A stretch of DNA of 64,000 nt from Hungatella sp. UBA4396 (GCA_002389905.1 DGRE01000070.1:90268-154267), one strand, 5' to 3'; counted from the first letter of the stretch, positions 25,649 through 34,095 are shown. Notes: generated from the sequence alone by a model not told the origin. Made by a program: numbers and translations.

Positions 25649-25663
25649 GGAGATGAAGCAGCT

Positions 25664-27532
25664 ATGACGAAGAAGCAGAAAAAGATGATCGCCAGACTGG
25701 CGGCCGGCGCTCCGGTTTTTATATTTGGATTGCTTGTGGAAGGAAAGGTGTCCTGGTACTGGCTTCCCTTTGCAGTTTCTTATTTGCTGGTAGGCTATGA
25801 CATTCCCTTAAGGGCTTTGAGAAACCTGCGGCATGGCCAGTTGTTTGATGAAAACTTTCTCATGTCCCTGGCAACTTTCGGAGCCATCGGCATCGGGGCT
25901 TTGGAAGAAGCCGTAGGAGTTATGCTGTTTTATCAGATCGGTGAATTCTTTAATGATTATGCGGTGAACCGGTCGAGAAAATCCATTACAGAGCTGATGG
26001 ATATTAACCCGGAGTACGCCAATCTCTTAAGGGATGGAAAAGAAGAAAAGGTAGATCCATATGAGGTTTCTATCGGGGATATTATCGTGATAAAGCCAGG
26101 GGAAAAGGTTCCTCTTGACGGAGTGGTGGTAAAGGGAGCAGGAAGCCTTGATACCAAGGCTTTAACCGGAGAATCCATGCCTGCAGAAGTTAAGGAAGGA
26201 TCTGAGGTGATCAGCGGTTCCATTAACTTAAACGGCGTTCTGGAGGTCCGGGTAACCAGCCTGTTTGACGATTCTACAGTTGCAAAGATCCTGGAACTGG
26301 TGGAGAATGCCAGCTCCAGAAAGGCAAAGGCTGAAAACTTCATTACAAAGTTTGCAAGAGTTTATACCCCTGTGGTAGTAATCCTGGCGGCCTTGCTGGC
26401 AGTGATTCCTCCCCTTTTGCTGGGAGGGAGCTGGGGAGTCTGGATTTATCGTGCCTGCAGCTTTTTGGTTGTTTCCTGTCCCTGTGCTTTGGTGATTTCC
26501 GTTCCCTTAAGCTTTTTCGGTGGTCTTGGAGCAGCCTCCAGACATGGTATTTTGATGAAAGGCAGCAATTATTTAGAGGCAATGGCTTCTTTGGAAACGG
26601 TTGTGTTTGACAAAACAGGAACGCTCACCAATGGCAAATTTAAAGTGACAGAAACAGATCCGGCAGAGGGCACTGAGGAAGAACTGCTGAAGCTGGCAGC
26701 TTATGGGGAATTTCATTCCAACCATCCCATTGCTTTGTCGGTAAAAGAAGCTTATGGAAAGGCTGTGGATGAGTCCAAAATCGGCCTGGCAGAAGAAATT
26801 GCCGGATACGGCATCAGGGCTGAAATCGAGGATGGCGGAAGAACCAGAAACTTGTTCATCGGCAATGCAAGGCTTATGGACCAGAGAAATATTGAGATTT
26901 CTGAAAAGGGCATTGCAGCGGGAACCACTCTTTATCTGGCTGACGGAGAAACTTATCTGGGTTCTATTACCATTTCCGACACCATTCGGGAAGATGTGCC
27001 CAAGGCTTTAAAGGGCTTAAAGGATTCCGGAGTCAAAAGGCTTGTTATGCTGACCGGAGATAAGCCGGAGGTAGGAAAAGCCGTAGGAGAAACAATTGGC
27101 ATTGATGAGGTTCACGGCGGACTTCTCCCCGGTGACAAGGTGGGAAAAGTGGAAGAATTACTGGCGAAAAAGCGGGAAGGTTCTACTTTGGCCTTTGTAG
27201 GAGACGGAATCAACGATGCCCCTGTTTTATCCAGGGCTGACGTGGGCATTGCCATGGGCGGAATCGGATCAGGTGCTGCGGTGGAAGCGGCAGACGTGGT
27301 CATCATGACCGATGAGCCGTCAAAGCTGGTGGATGCCATACGGATAGCCAGGAAAACCATTGGCATTGTAAAGCAGAATATTGTGTTCGCCATAGGCATC
27401 AAGGTTTTGGTTCTCTTTTTGTCAGCATTTGGGTTTGCAAACATGTGGACTGCTGTATTTTCAGACGTAGGAGTGTCGGTTCTGGCTATTTTAAATGCCG
27501 TGCGGGCTTTGAAATATGAAAATTACAAATAA
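25664..27532 (+). CDS. cadA: P1B-type metal-exporting ATPase (Cd/Zn/Pb, CadA/ZntA-like)
   Basis: 622 residues. No N-terminal HMA domain (that is the separate upstream gene). Actuator loop TGES, transmembrane metal site SCPCALVIS (CPC), phosphorylation site DKTGTLTNG, the HP locus FHSNHPIA, and hinge GDGINDAPVLSRADVGIAMG are all present, so it should be active. With the CadC-like sensor, Cd, Zn or Pb export is the likely function; a terminal DVGVSVLAILNA segment supports the Zn/Cd subgroup. Start ATG after AAGGAGAT. Confidence 0.95.
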   Translation: MTKKQKKMIARLAAGAPVFIFGLLVEGKVSWYWLPFAVSYLLVGYDIPLRALRNLRHGQLFDENFLMSLATFGAIGIGALEEAVGVMLFYQIGEFFNDYAVNRSRKSITELMDINPEYANLLRDGKEEKVDPYEVSIGDIIVIKPGEKVPLDGVVVKGAGSLDTKALTGESMPAEVKEGSEVISGSINLNGVLEVRVTSLFDDSTVAKILELVENASSRKAKAENFITKFARVYTPVVVILAALLAVIPPLLLGGSWGVWIYRACSFLVVSCPCALVISVPLSFFGGLGAASRHGILMKGSNYLEAMASLETVVFDKTGTLTNGKFKVTETDPAEGTEEELLKLAAYGEFHSNHPIALSVKEAYGKAVDESKIGLAEEIAGYGIRAEIEDGGRTRNLFIGNARLMDQRNIEISEKGIAAGTTLYLADGETYLGSITISDTIREDVPKALKGLKDSGVKRLVMLTGDKPEVGKAVGETIGIDEVHGGLLPGDKVGKVEELLAKKREGSTLAFVGDGINDAPVLSRADVGIAMGGIGSGAAVEAADVVIMTDEPSKLVDAIRIARKTIGIVKQNIVFAIGIKVLVLFLSAFGFANMWTAVFSDVGVSVLAILNAVRALKYENYK

Positions 27533-27539
27533 AAATACA

Positions 27540-27568
27540 TTGACAAACTTTTTTTAAGCTGTTATATT
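27540..27568 (+). promoter_or_regulatory. glnA promoter
   Basis: TTGACA, 17-bp spacer, TATATT. A transcript would start near 27575 and carry a leader of about 185 nt before the glnA ATG. Confidence 0.85.
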
Positions 27569-27581
27569 TTACACATATACG

Positions 27582-27636
27582 GGGTGGTGCGAAGATGGTC
27601 CATTGTTGAGAGACAATTTTCGCATACCCTTTTTTG
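27582..27636 (+). terminator. Terminator inside the glnA leader (attenuator)
   Basis: GGGT-GG-TGCGAA pairs with TTCGCA-T-ACCC, followed by TTTTTT. The loop contains a second small hairpin ATTGT-TGAGAG-ACAAT with a six-base loop. It lies between the promoter and glnA, so it must be overcome for glnA expression. The ANTAR regulator encoded right after glnA is the obvious candidate antiterminator; its usual target is a hairpin with a hexanucleotide loop next to a terminator, although the usual A at loop position 1 is not seen here. Confidence 0.75.
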
Positions 27637-27643
27637 TATTGAT

Positions 27644-27747
27644 AAAGAAGCACCCTGCGGGTATACCATTATGCCCAGAAAGCGTAGGCGGTAATAAAGA
27701 AGCACCCTGCGGGTATACCATTATGCCCAGAAAGCGTAGGCGGTAAT
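27644..27747 (+). repeat. Tandem pair of 52-bp hairpin units before glnA (site A)
   Basis: Two identical 52-bp copies (27644-27695, 27696-27747). Each holds ACCC-TGC-GGGT and a second arm pair around ATTATGCCC...GGCGGTAAT. The sequence then restarts as AAAGAAAGGAG, so the next partial unit supplies the glnA Shine-Dalgarno. The same unit family lies before ispF and cysS. The units are downstream of the leader terminator. Confidence 0.92.
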
Positions 27748-27762
27748 AAAGAAAGGAGTATT

Positions 27763-29100
27763 ATGAGCAAATATAGCAAAGAAGATATATTGCGTATTGT
27801 GGAAGAGGAGGATGTGGAGTTTATCCGGCTTCAGTTTACTGATATTTTTGGCATGCTGAAAAATGTTGCCATTACAAAAAATATGCTTGGAAAGGCCCTT
27901 GACAACCGCTGCATGTTTGACGGCTCTTCCATTGAAGGTTTTGTCAGAAATGAGGAAACGGATATGTATCTCTATCCTGACTTTAACACCTTTGAGCTTT
28001 TCCCCTGGCGTCCCCAGCAGGGAAAGGTGGCCCGGTTGATGTGCGATGTCCATTGTCCGGATCAGACACCTTTTATGGGCGATCCCAGGTTTGTGCTGAA
28101 AAAGGTGCTGAAAAAAGCCAGAGACATGGGCTTTGTATTTCATGCAGGCCCGGAATGTGAATTTTTCCTTTTCCACACCGATGAGGAAGGCCAGCCAACC
28201 ACCAATACTCACGAGATGGCCAGCTATTTTGATGTGGCTCCCATTGATCAGGCGGAAAATGTGCGCAGGGATATGATTATGACCCTGGAGGACATGGGCT
28301 TTATGATCGAGTCCTCCCATCATGAGATCGCACCGGGACAGCATGAGATTGATTTCCAGTACACGGAAGGGTTGGTGACAGCGGACCAGATCATGACATT
28401 TAAGATGGCGGTAAAAACCATTGCAAAGCGCCACGGCCTTCACGCCACCTTTATGCCCAAACCCAAGGCAGGCGTCAATGGCTCCGGAATGCATTTAAAC
28501 ATGTCCTTATCGGATTTAAAGGGTAAAAACATGTTTGAGGACCCCAACGGTAAGCTTGGCTTAAGCAAGGTGGCATACCAGTTTATAGCCGGAATTCTTT
28601 ATCATATGGAAGAGATGGCAATTATGACCAATCCCTTGGTCAACTCCTATAAACGGCTCATTCCCGGCTACGATGCACCTATTTACATTGCATGGTCTGC
28701 CAGGGGAAACAGAAGCTCGGTCATCCGCATTCCTTCTTCCAGAGGGGAAAGCACCAGGATTGAGCTTCGGTGCCCGGATGCCTCTGTCAATCCCTATCTG
28801 GCTCTGGCGGTCTGCCTGGCAGCAGGTCTTGACGGAATCGAAAAGGAGATGTCTGCTCCGGAAAGTGTTGACGATAATATCTTTGTTATGTCTGCCGACG
28901 AAATCCAGAAAAGGGGAATCGGGCAGCTTCCGGAAACTTTGGGAGAAGCCATTGATGCATTCCGGGAGGCTGAATTTATGAGGGAAGTGCTGGGTGAACA
29001 CATCTACACCAAGTATCTGGAAGCCAAGGAAGCGGAATGGCGTCAGTTCCGGGCCCAGGTGACAGACTGGGAAGTAGAAGAATACCTGTATAAGTATTAG
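27763..29100 (+). CDS. glnA: Glutamine synthetase type I
   Basis: 445 residues, the size of the Firmicutes GSI-alpha subunit. Joins ammonia to glutamate with ATP. Motifs: MFDGSSIEGF, AGPECEFFLF (metal Glu), APGQHEIDFQY, NGSGMHLNMSL, and RIPSSRGESTRIELRCPD. The adenylylation-type Tyr segment of GSI-beta is absent, consistent with control by other means. Expression appears to be set by the leader terminator and the downstream ANTAR protein. The ATG follows the third partial repeat, AAAGAAAGGAG. Confidence 0.97.
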   Translation: MSKYSKEDILRIVEEEDVEFIRLQFTDIFGMLKNVAITKNMLGKALDNRCMFDGSSIEGFVRNEETDMYLYPDFNTFELFPWRPQQGKVARLMCDVHCPDQTPFMGDPRFVLKKVLKKARDMGFVFHAGPECEFFLFHTDEEGQPTTNTHEMASYFDVAPIDQAENVRRDMIMTLEDMGFMIESSHHEIAPGQHEIDFQYTEGLVTADQIMTFKMAVKTIAKRHGLHATFMPKPKAGVNGSGMHLNMSLSDLKGKNMFEDPNGKLGLSKVAYQFIAGILYHMEEMAIMTNPLVNSYKRLIPGYDAPIYIAWSARGNRSSVIRIPSSRGESTRIELRCPDASVNPYLALAVCLAAGLDGIEKEMSAPESVDDNIFVMSADEIQKRGIGQLPETLGEAIDAFREAEFMREVLGEHIYTKYLEAKEAEWRQFRAQVTDWEVEEYLYKY

Positions 29101-29140
29101 GATTTCTGATTCCCATGGGGTTATCTGGAGGTGAGAGTGT

Positions 29141-29689
29141 TTGACCAATGTGATAGTGGCATTTTCCAAAGCGGAAGATGCGAAAAATATTAAAAATATT
29201 CTTATGAAAAACGGCTTTTCCGTGTCAGCGGTCTGCACCTCCGGCGCTCAGGCGGTCAACAGTGCCGATGAGCTGGGCAGCGGAATCGTGGTCTGCGGAT
29301 GCAGATTTGCAGATATGGTGTATCAGGACATTTATGACTGCCTTCCCAAAGGGATGGGGATGCTTTTGGTGGCCTCCCCCAGCCAGTGGAGCGGCAGGGC
29401 TCCTGAGGATGTGGTTTGCTTAGGGCTGCCTTTAAAGGTTCAGGATCTTGTGAGTACATTGGAAATGATGATGGAAACCATGGCCCGGAGAAGAAAAAAG
29501 CTGAAAAGCCAGCCAAAGGAACGGAGCAAGGAAGAACAGGATATGATCAAGCAGGCCAAGGAGCTGTTGATGGAACGAAATCACATGTCTGAGATAGAGG
29601 CCCACCGCTATATCCAAAAATGCAGCATGGATAGCGGAAACAATCTGGTGGAAACTGCCCAGATGATCATGAGCCTGATTAATATTTAG
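29141..29689 (+). CDS. ANTAR-domain RNA-binding antiterminator (NitR/GlnR-like)
   Basis: 182 residues from a TTG start (GGAGG nine bases upstream). The N-terminal half (about 1-115) is a degenerate response-regulator receiver fold without the usual phosphorylatable Asp cluster. After a basic linker (ARRRKKLKS) comes an ANTAR three-helix domain: AKELLMERNHMSEIEAHRYIQ and ETAQMIMSL. ANTAR proteins bind paired hairpins in leader RNA and stop terminator formation. A clostridial ANTAR gene next to glnA is known to control glnA by antitermination, so the glnA leader at 27582 is the expected target. Confidence 0.9.
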   Translation: MTNVIVAFSKAEDAKNIKNILMKNGFSVSAVCTSGAQAVNSADELGSGIVVCGCRFADMVYQDIYDCLPKGMGMLLVASPSQWSGRAPEDVVCLGLPLKVQDLVSTLEMMMETMARRRKKLKSQPKERSKEEQDMIKQAKELLMERNHMSEIEAHRYIQKCSMDSGNNLVETAQMIMSLINI

Positions 29690-29704
29690 CTATGGAGGCA
29701 AGGA

Positions 29705-30517
29705 ATGAAATTCACAAAGATGCAGGGAACTGGAAATGACTATGTGTATATAAACTGCTTTGAGGAAACCGTGGAAAATCCGGCAGAGCTTTCTAAAAAG
29801 GTCAGTGACCGCCATTTCGGAATCGGCTCCGACGGGCTCATTCTCATTTGCCCGTCAGAAGCTGCAGATTTCCGCATGAGGATGTTCAATGCCGATGGTT
29901 CAGAAAGCCAGATGTGCGGAAATGGTATCCGGTGTGTGGGAAAATACGTGTACGATCACGGCATGGCAGGGAAAACAGAGTTTGATGTGGAGACAGGGGC
30001 CGGAATCAAGCATTTAAAAATTACGGAAGAAGATGGAAAGGCTGTGATGATCACTGTGGACATGGGCGTGCCGGAGATTACCAGCCAGGTGCCGGAGCCT
30101 ATCTGCATAGATGGAACAGATTATGAATTCATCGGCATTTCCATGGGAAACCCTCATGCCATCTATTTTATGGAGGACATCGACGGTCTGGATCTGGAAG
30201 CCATTGGCCCTGCCTTTGAACATCATGCCCGTTTTCCGGAGCGCACCAATTCAGAGTTTATTGAAGTAAAGAGCAAAAGCTATATCCGCATGAGGGTGTG
30301 GGAGAGAGGAAGCGGGGAAACCTGGGCCTGCGGAACCGGAGCCACGGCCAGCGTGGTAGCTTCAGCCTTAAGCGGACGGACCTTCAACAAGGCGGAAGTG
30401 GAATTAAAGGGCGGCAACCTGACAATTGAATGGGACAGGGAGGGAAGCGGCCATGTGTTTATGACCGGGCCTGCTGTCCAGGTGTTTGAAGGGGAATTTG
30501 ACGAAAGAAGTCTTTAA
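29705..30517 (+). CDS. dapF: Diaminopimelate epimerase
   Basis: 270 residues. Converts LL- to meso-diaminopimelate for lysine and peptidoglycan. The catalytic pair is intact: Cys71 in QMCGNGIRC and Cys209 in TWACGTGA. FGIGSDG, FNADGSE, SMGNPHA and RTNSEF complete the family pattern. It lies 15 bp after the ANTAR gene and 16 bp before dapL, forming a glnA-ANTAR-dapF-dapL run that links nitrogen assimilation with lysine/cell-wall precursors. Compare the cysteine-less paralog at 15120. Confidence 0.97.
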   Translation: MKFTKMQGTGNDYVYINCFEETVENPAELSKKVSDRHFGIGSDGLILICPSEAADFRMRMFNADGSESQMCGNGIRCVGKYVYDHGMAGKTEFDVETGAGIKHLKITEEDGKAVMITVDMGVPEITSQVPEPICIDGTDYEFIGISMGNPHAIYFMEDIDGLDLEAIGPAFEHHARFPERTNSEFIEVKSKSYIRMRVWERGSGETWACGTGATASVVASALSGRTFNKAEVELKGGNLTIEWDREGSGHVFMTGPAVQVFEGEFDERSL

Positions 30518-30533
30518 AATAACGGAGGAACCT

Positions 30534-31766
30534 ATGGTTAAAATCAACGAAAATTACTTAAAACTGCCGGGAAGTTATCTGTTCTCCACCATTGCAAAAA
30601 AAGTAAGTGCTTACACAGAAAAGAACCCGGATAAAAAACTGATCCGTCTGGGAATCGGAGATGTGACCCAGCCCATTGCCCCGGCAATTATTGAAGCCCT
30701 TCACAGTGCTGTGGAGGAGATGGGAAGCGGGGATACCTTTCATGGCTATGCGCCTGATCTGGGCTATGGATTTTTGAGAGAGTTGATTGCAAAAGAGGAT
30801 TATAGTTCCAGAGGCTGCCCTATATCGGCAGATGAGATCTTTGTTTCCGACGGAGCCAAGAGCGACTGCGGAAATATCCAGGAGATTTTCGACGAGAACT
30901 GTAAAATTGCAGTCTGCGATCCGGTATATCCGGTTTATGTGGATTCCAATGTCATGGCGGGAAGAACTGGGGAATATGATGAGAAAACCGGAAAATGGAG
31001 CAATGTAATCTACATGCCCTGTACCGCTGAAAATGATTTTGTTCCCTGTCTTCCTGAGGAAGTGCCGGATTTGATTTATTTATGTGTTCCTAATAACCCT
31101 ACGGGAACCACTCTCACCAGGGATCAGTTAAAGGTATGGGTGGACTATGCCAATGAAAACGGTGCTGTCATTCTTTATGATGCTGCTTATGAGGCATATA
31201 TCAGCCAGGAGGATGTTCCTCATTCCATCTTTGAGATCGAAGGGGCTGAGACATGCGCCATTGAGTTTCGTTCCTTTTCTAAAAACGCAGGCTTTACGGG
31301 AGTCCGCTTAGGCTTTACTGTGGTTCCCAAGGCTCTTGTGAGGGGCGGAGTATCCCTTCATTCCCTGTGGGCCAGACGCCATGGAACCAAGTTTAACGGA
31401 GCTCCTTATATCATCCAGAAGGCGGGGACAGCCGTTTACTCGGCAGAAGGAAAGGCCCAGTTAAAGGAACAGGTGGCTTATTACATGAAAAACGCAGGCG
31501 TTATTTACGATGGATTAAAAGAGGCGGGATGCCAGGTTTACGGCGGTGTCAATGCTCCTTATATCTGGTTAAAGGTGCCTGCTGGAATGACCTCCTGGGA
31601 ATTCTTTGACTGCCTGCTGGAAGAAGCCAGCGTGGTGGGAACTCCTGGAAGCGGATTCGGACCCAACGGGGAAGGCTATTTCCGTCTGACCGCCTTTGGA
31701 ACCTATGAAAATACGGTGGAAGCCATTGAACGGATGAAAAAGTGCCTTCCTTCCTTATATAAATAG
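30534..31766 (+). CDS. dapL: LL-diaminopimelate aminotransferase
   Basis: 410 residues, the standard DapL size when begun at ATG 30534 (GGAGG at 30524); the frame extends into dapF but that part is not homologous. Makes LL-DAP directly from tetrahydrodipicolinate and glutamate. Motifs: RLGIGDVTQPIAPAI, DGAKSDCGNIQ, VPNNPTGTTL, YDAAYEAYI, the PLP lysine in EFRSFSKNAGFTGVRLG, and GFGPNGEGYFRLTAFG. With dapF it gives the aminotransferase branch of lysine synthesis. Confidence 0.96.
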   Translation: MVKINENYLKLPGSYLFSTIAKKVSAYTEKNPDKKLIRLGIGDVTQPIAPAIIEALHSAVEEMGSGDTFHGYAPDLGYGFLRELIAKEDYSSRGCPISADEIFVSDGAKSDCGNIQEIFDENCKIAVCDPVYPVYVDSNVMAGRTGEYDEKTGKWSNVIYMPCTAENDFVPCLPEEVPDLIYLCVPNNPTGTTLTRDQLKVWVDYANENGAVILYDAAYEAYISQEDVPHSIFEIEGAETCAIEFRSFSKNAGFTGVRLGFTVVPKALVRGGVSLHSLWARRHGTKFNGAPYIIQKAGTAVYSAEGKAQLKEQVAYYMKNAGVIYDGLKEAGCQVYGGVNAPYIWLKVPAGMTSWEFFDCLLEEASVVGTPGSGFGPNGEGYFRLTAFGTYENTVEAIERMKKCLPSLYK

Positions 31767-31769
31767 AGG

Positions 31770-31798
31770 TTGACAAATCTTCTGGAATTCGTTATGAT
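31770..31798 (+). promoter_or_regulatory. Strong promoter after dapL
   Basis: TTGACA, exactly 17 bp, TATGAT. It starts four bases after the dapL stop. Only about 40 bases after the predicted start site there is an intrinsic terminator, so the primary product may be a short RNA of 75-80 nt, with read-through to the Lrp gene. Confidence 0.7.
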
Positions 31799-31841
31799 TA
31801 TTTTCGTAAAAAAAATAAAAGTAAGCTTAACTTGTAAGAAC

Positions 31842-31880
31842 AAAAGCGTTCGGTACCCTGATGGTGCTGGCGCTTTTTTT
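31842..31880 (+). terminator. Intrinsic terminator upstream of the Lrp-like gene
   Basis: AAAAGCG / CGCTTTT outer stem, GTACC / GGTGC inner stem, then a run of seven T. It may end the dapL transcript, or attenuate the transcript from the promoter at 31770, or both. Confidence 0.85.
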
Positions 31881-31943
31881 ATTTGAAGGGTAGAGGAGAA
31901 GGGAGTTTTCCTTTCCCGCCTCTCCCCCATGAAGGAGGAGAAT

Positions 31944-32399
31944 ATGGACGATATTGATAAGAAAATAGTGCGGATCCTACAGAAAAATGCCAGGGCGTCT
32001 TTAAAGAGCATAGCGGATAATACCTTTCTCTCTTCTCCTGCTGTATCATCCAGAATTGAAAAGCTGGAGAGGGAGAAGGTCATCACCGGATACCATGCTT
32101 CCGTTGATCCGGTGAAGCTGGGTTATCACATCATTGCCTTTGTGAGTTTGGAGGTTTCTCCCATGGATAAGATCCAGTTTTATGAACATATGAAGTCCGT
32201 TCCCAATGTACTGGAGTGCAACTGCGTGACAGGAGATTACTCCATGCTGATTAAAGTGGCCTTTCCAAGCACCATGGAACTGGATGTTTTCATCGGAAGA
32301 CTCCAGAAATACGGAAAGACCAGTACCCAGATCGTATTTTCCGCTCCAGTGGAGCCAAGAGGTGTGGATGTGATGGCGGAAATGGGAGAAAAAGAATAA
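31944..32399 (+). CDS. Lrp/AsnC-family transcriptional regulator
   Basis: 151 residues from ATG 31944. An ATG at 31929 is in frame, but its codons are the AAGGAGGAG ribosome binding site of the later ATG. N-terminal helix-turn-helix (DDIDKKIVRILQKNARASLKSIA...SPAVSSRIEKLEREKVITGY), then the RAM ligand-binding domain (IIAFVSLEV, VLECNCVTGDYSMLIKV). Lrp/AsnC proteins are octameric regulators responding to amino acids; a link to the neighbouring lysine and glutamine genes is plausible but unproved. Confidence 0.93.
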   Translation: MDDIDKKIVRILQKNARASLKSIADNTFLSSPAVSSRIEKLEREKVITGYHASVDPVKLGYHIIAFVSLEVSPMDKIQFYEHMKSVPNVLECNCVTGDYSMLIKVAFPSTMELDVFIGRLQKYGKTSTQIVFSAPVEPRGVDVMAEMGEKE

Positions 32400-32478
32400 A
32401 TCCGGTCTGAAAAATGGTACGGAGGGGACTGCTTTTACATACTTTATAGAATAGAGGTATGTGAAAGGAGTTTTTCTT

Positions 32479-33261
32479 TTGGAAGAGAGAAAGATCGTAG
32501 TAATAGATGCGGGTCACGGCGGCGCAGACCCAGGTGCAACCTATAACGAGCGGAAGGAAAAAGATGATAACTTAAATCTTGCGCTGGCTGTGGGGCAGAT
32601 CCTTACAGACAACAGAGTTGACGTCAGATATACCAGAATTGACGATACCTACAATACCCCTCTTGAAAAGGCTATGATGGCAAATAATTCGGAGGGAGAC
32701 CTTCTTGTATCCATACACCGTAATGCAATGCCTGTTCCAGGCTCCGGTTCCGGGGTGTTAACTCTTGTTTTTGAAGATGATGGAGACCCGGCCGTATTTG
32801 CAAAGAACATAGGGGAGGCGTTGAGTCAAACCGGATTTACTAACCTGGGCACTGTGGAGCGTTCCGGACTGGTAATTCTCAAGCGGACAAATATTCCGTC
32901 GGTTCTGGTAGAAGTCGGTTTTATTGACAATGAAGGGGATAACAATTTATTTGATCAGAATTTCCAGGAAATCGCTGAAGCCCTGGCCCAGGGAATTTTA
33001 AATACATTCCAGGGTCAGCCGGAGGAAGAAACAGAATATTACCAGGTGCAGACAGGTGCTTACAGGGTTCGGCCTCTGGCTGAGAAGCAGATGGACACTT
33101 TAAAATCTCAGGGATTTCCTGCCTTTATCGTTCTTGAGGATGGGCTTTACAAGGTCCGTGTGGGAGCATTCCGCAATCTGGATAATGCAGTCCGCATGGA
33201 GCAGTCCCTTAAGCAGTGCGGATACAACACATTTTTGGTGAGAAAACCGGCGGTATATTGA
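32479..33261 (+). CDS. N-acetylmuramoyl-L-alanine amidase with SPOR domain
   Basis: 260 residues. TTG 32479 is the probable start, with AAAGGAG eight bases upstream; the in-frame GTG at 32461 precedes that site. Amidase_3 domain with the zinc ligands in DAGHGG, the Glu in ERKEKDDNLNLALAVG, SIHRNA and the catalytic Glu in LVEVGFIDN. The C-terminal 75 residues (YYQVQTGAYRVRPLAEKQ...YKVRVGAFRNLDNA) form a SPOR peptidoglycan-binding domain. There is no signal peptide in this frame, so it may act inside the mother cell or forespore, or be exported otherwise; CwlD-like roles in the cortex are possible. Confidence 0.88.
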   Translation: MEERKIVVIDAGHGGADPGATYNERKEKDDNLNLALAVGQILTDNRVDVRYTRIDDTYNTPLEKAMMANNSEGDLLVSIHRNAMPVPGSGSGVLTLVFEDDGDPAVFAKNIGEALSQTGFTNLGTVERSGLVILKRTNIPSVLVEVGFIDNEGDNNLFDQNFQEIAEALAQGILNTFQGQPEEETEYYQVQTGAYRVRPLAEKQMDTLKSQGFPAFIVLEDGLYKVRVGAFRNLDNAVRMEQSLKQCGYNTFLVRKPAVY

Positions 33262-33267
33262 AAATCA

Positions 33268-33323
33268 AATGCCCCTGATGCTGGCTTTTTAAGAAAAGGC
33301 TTTGCACCAGGGGCATTTTTTTG
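33268..33323 (+). terminator. Intrinsic terminator after the amidase
   Basis: AAATGCCCCTG / CAGGGGCATTT, 11 bp, followed by TTTTT. Confidence 0.92.
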
Positions 33324-33355
33324 TGTCCGGCGGAAATTGCTTTTTCCTTTATGGC

Positions 33356-33385
33356 TTGACAAAATGGATTGAAGTATCGTAATGT
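33356..33385 (+). promoter_or_regulatory. Promoter of the HAD phosphatase gene
   Basis: TTGACA with TAATGT at 18 bp; the -10 is only fair. Confidence 0.5.
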
Positions 33386-33416
33386 TTATAAAGAGATAAC
33401 AAAAAAGGAGGCAGAA

Positions 33417-34061
33417 ATGATTAAGGCAGTTATTTTTGACATGGATGGAGTTATCATTGACAGCGAGGGCGTTTACCTGGAACACCAACTGGAATTTGCC
33501 AGGACTAAAAATCCGGATGTGAAGCTGGAACAGCTGTTTCCCATGGTGGGAGCCACGAAACAGGAGTGCTGGGAAATCCTGGAAGGGGTGGTGAGCAACG
33601 GACAGCCCTGGCAGGAGCTTCGGGAGGAGTTCTATCAGAAGGATATTTACAGCCAGATGGACTACAGAAAGATTTTCCGGCCGGAGGTAAGGACAACTCT
33701 TATGGAGTTAAAAGAGAGGGGATACCGGCTGGCGCTGGCTTCCTCCACAAGGCTTCCGGTGGTGGAGCGGGTTCTGGAGGAAAATGAGATCCGGCATTAT
33801 TTTGAGGCAGTTGTCAGCGGCGGCCAGTTTAAGAGAAGCAAGCCTGATCCGGAAATCTACCTGCACACCGCAGGACTGCTGAATGTTGACCCAAAAGAGT
33901 GTCTGGCAGTGGAGGATTCTACGGTGGGAATTCTGGCTGCTTACAAGGCCGGCATGAAGGTTGCAGCACTCATAGATGAACGGTATGGCTTTGATCAGAG
34001 CCTGGCGGATTATAAGCTTCAGCGGGTGAAAGATGTGTTAGAAGAGGTGGAGAAGGCATAA
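33417..34061 (+). CDS. HAD-superfamily phosphatase, beta-phosphoglucomutase-like
   Basis: 214 residues from ATG 33417 (AAAGGAGG upstream). Motif I FDMDGVIIDSEG, motif II as SSTRLP, motif III Lys in KRSKPDPEIYLHTA, motif IV as VEDSTVGILAA. The alpha-helical cap of subclass IA lies between motifs I and II. These enzymes dephosphorylate sugar phosphates or isomerise them; the substrate cannot be read. It is 34 bp before the DUF368 gene, so they may share a transcript. Confidence 0.9.
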   Translation: MIKAVIFDMDGVIIDSEGVYLEHQLEFARTKNPDVKLEQLFPMVGATKQECWEILEGVVSNGQPWQELREEFYQKDIYSQMDYRKIFRPEVRTTLMELKERGYRLALASSTRLPVVERVLEENEIRHYFEAVVSGGQFKRSKPDPEIYLHTAGLLNVDPKECLAVEDSTVGILAAYKAGMKVAALIDERYGFDQSLADYKLQRVKDVLEEVEKA

Positions 34062-34095
34062 GCTGTGATATACATATTGAATCAGGAGGAATTGA

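Noticed and set aside
28561..29238. 225-residue open frame on the minus strand
   Set aside because: It lies opposite the end of glnA and the ANTAR gene, whose conserved proteins explain the DNA; the minus frame has no recognisable motif or ribosome binding site.
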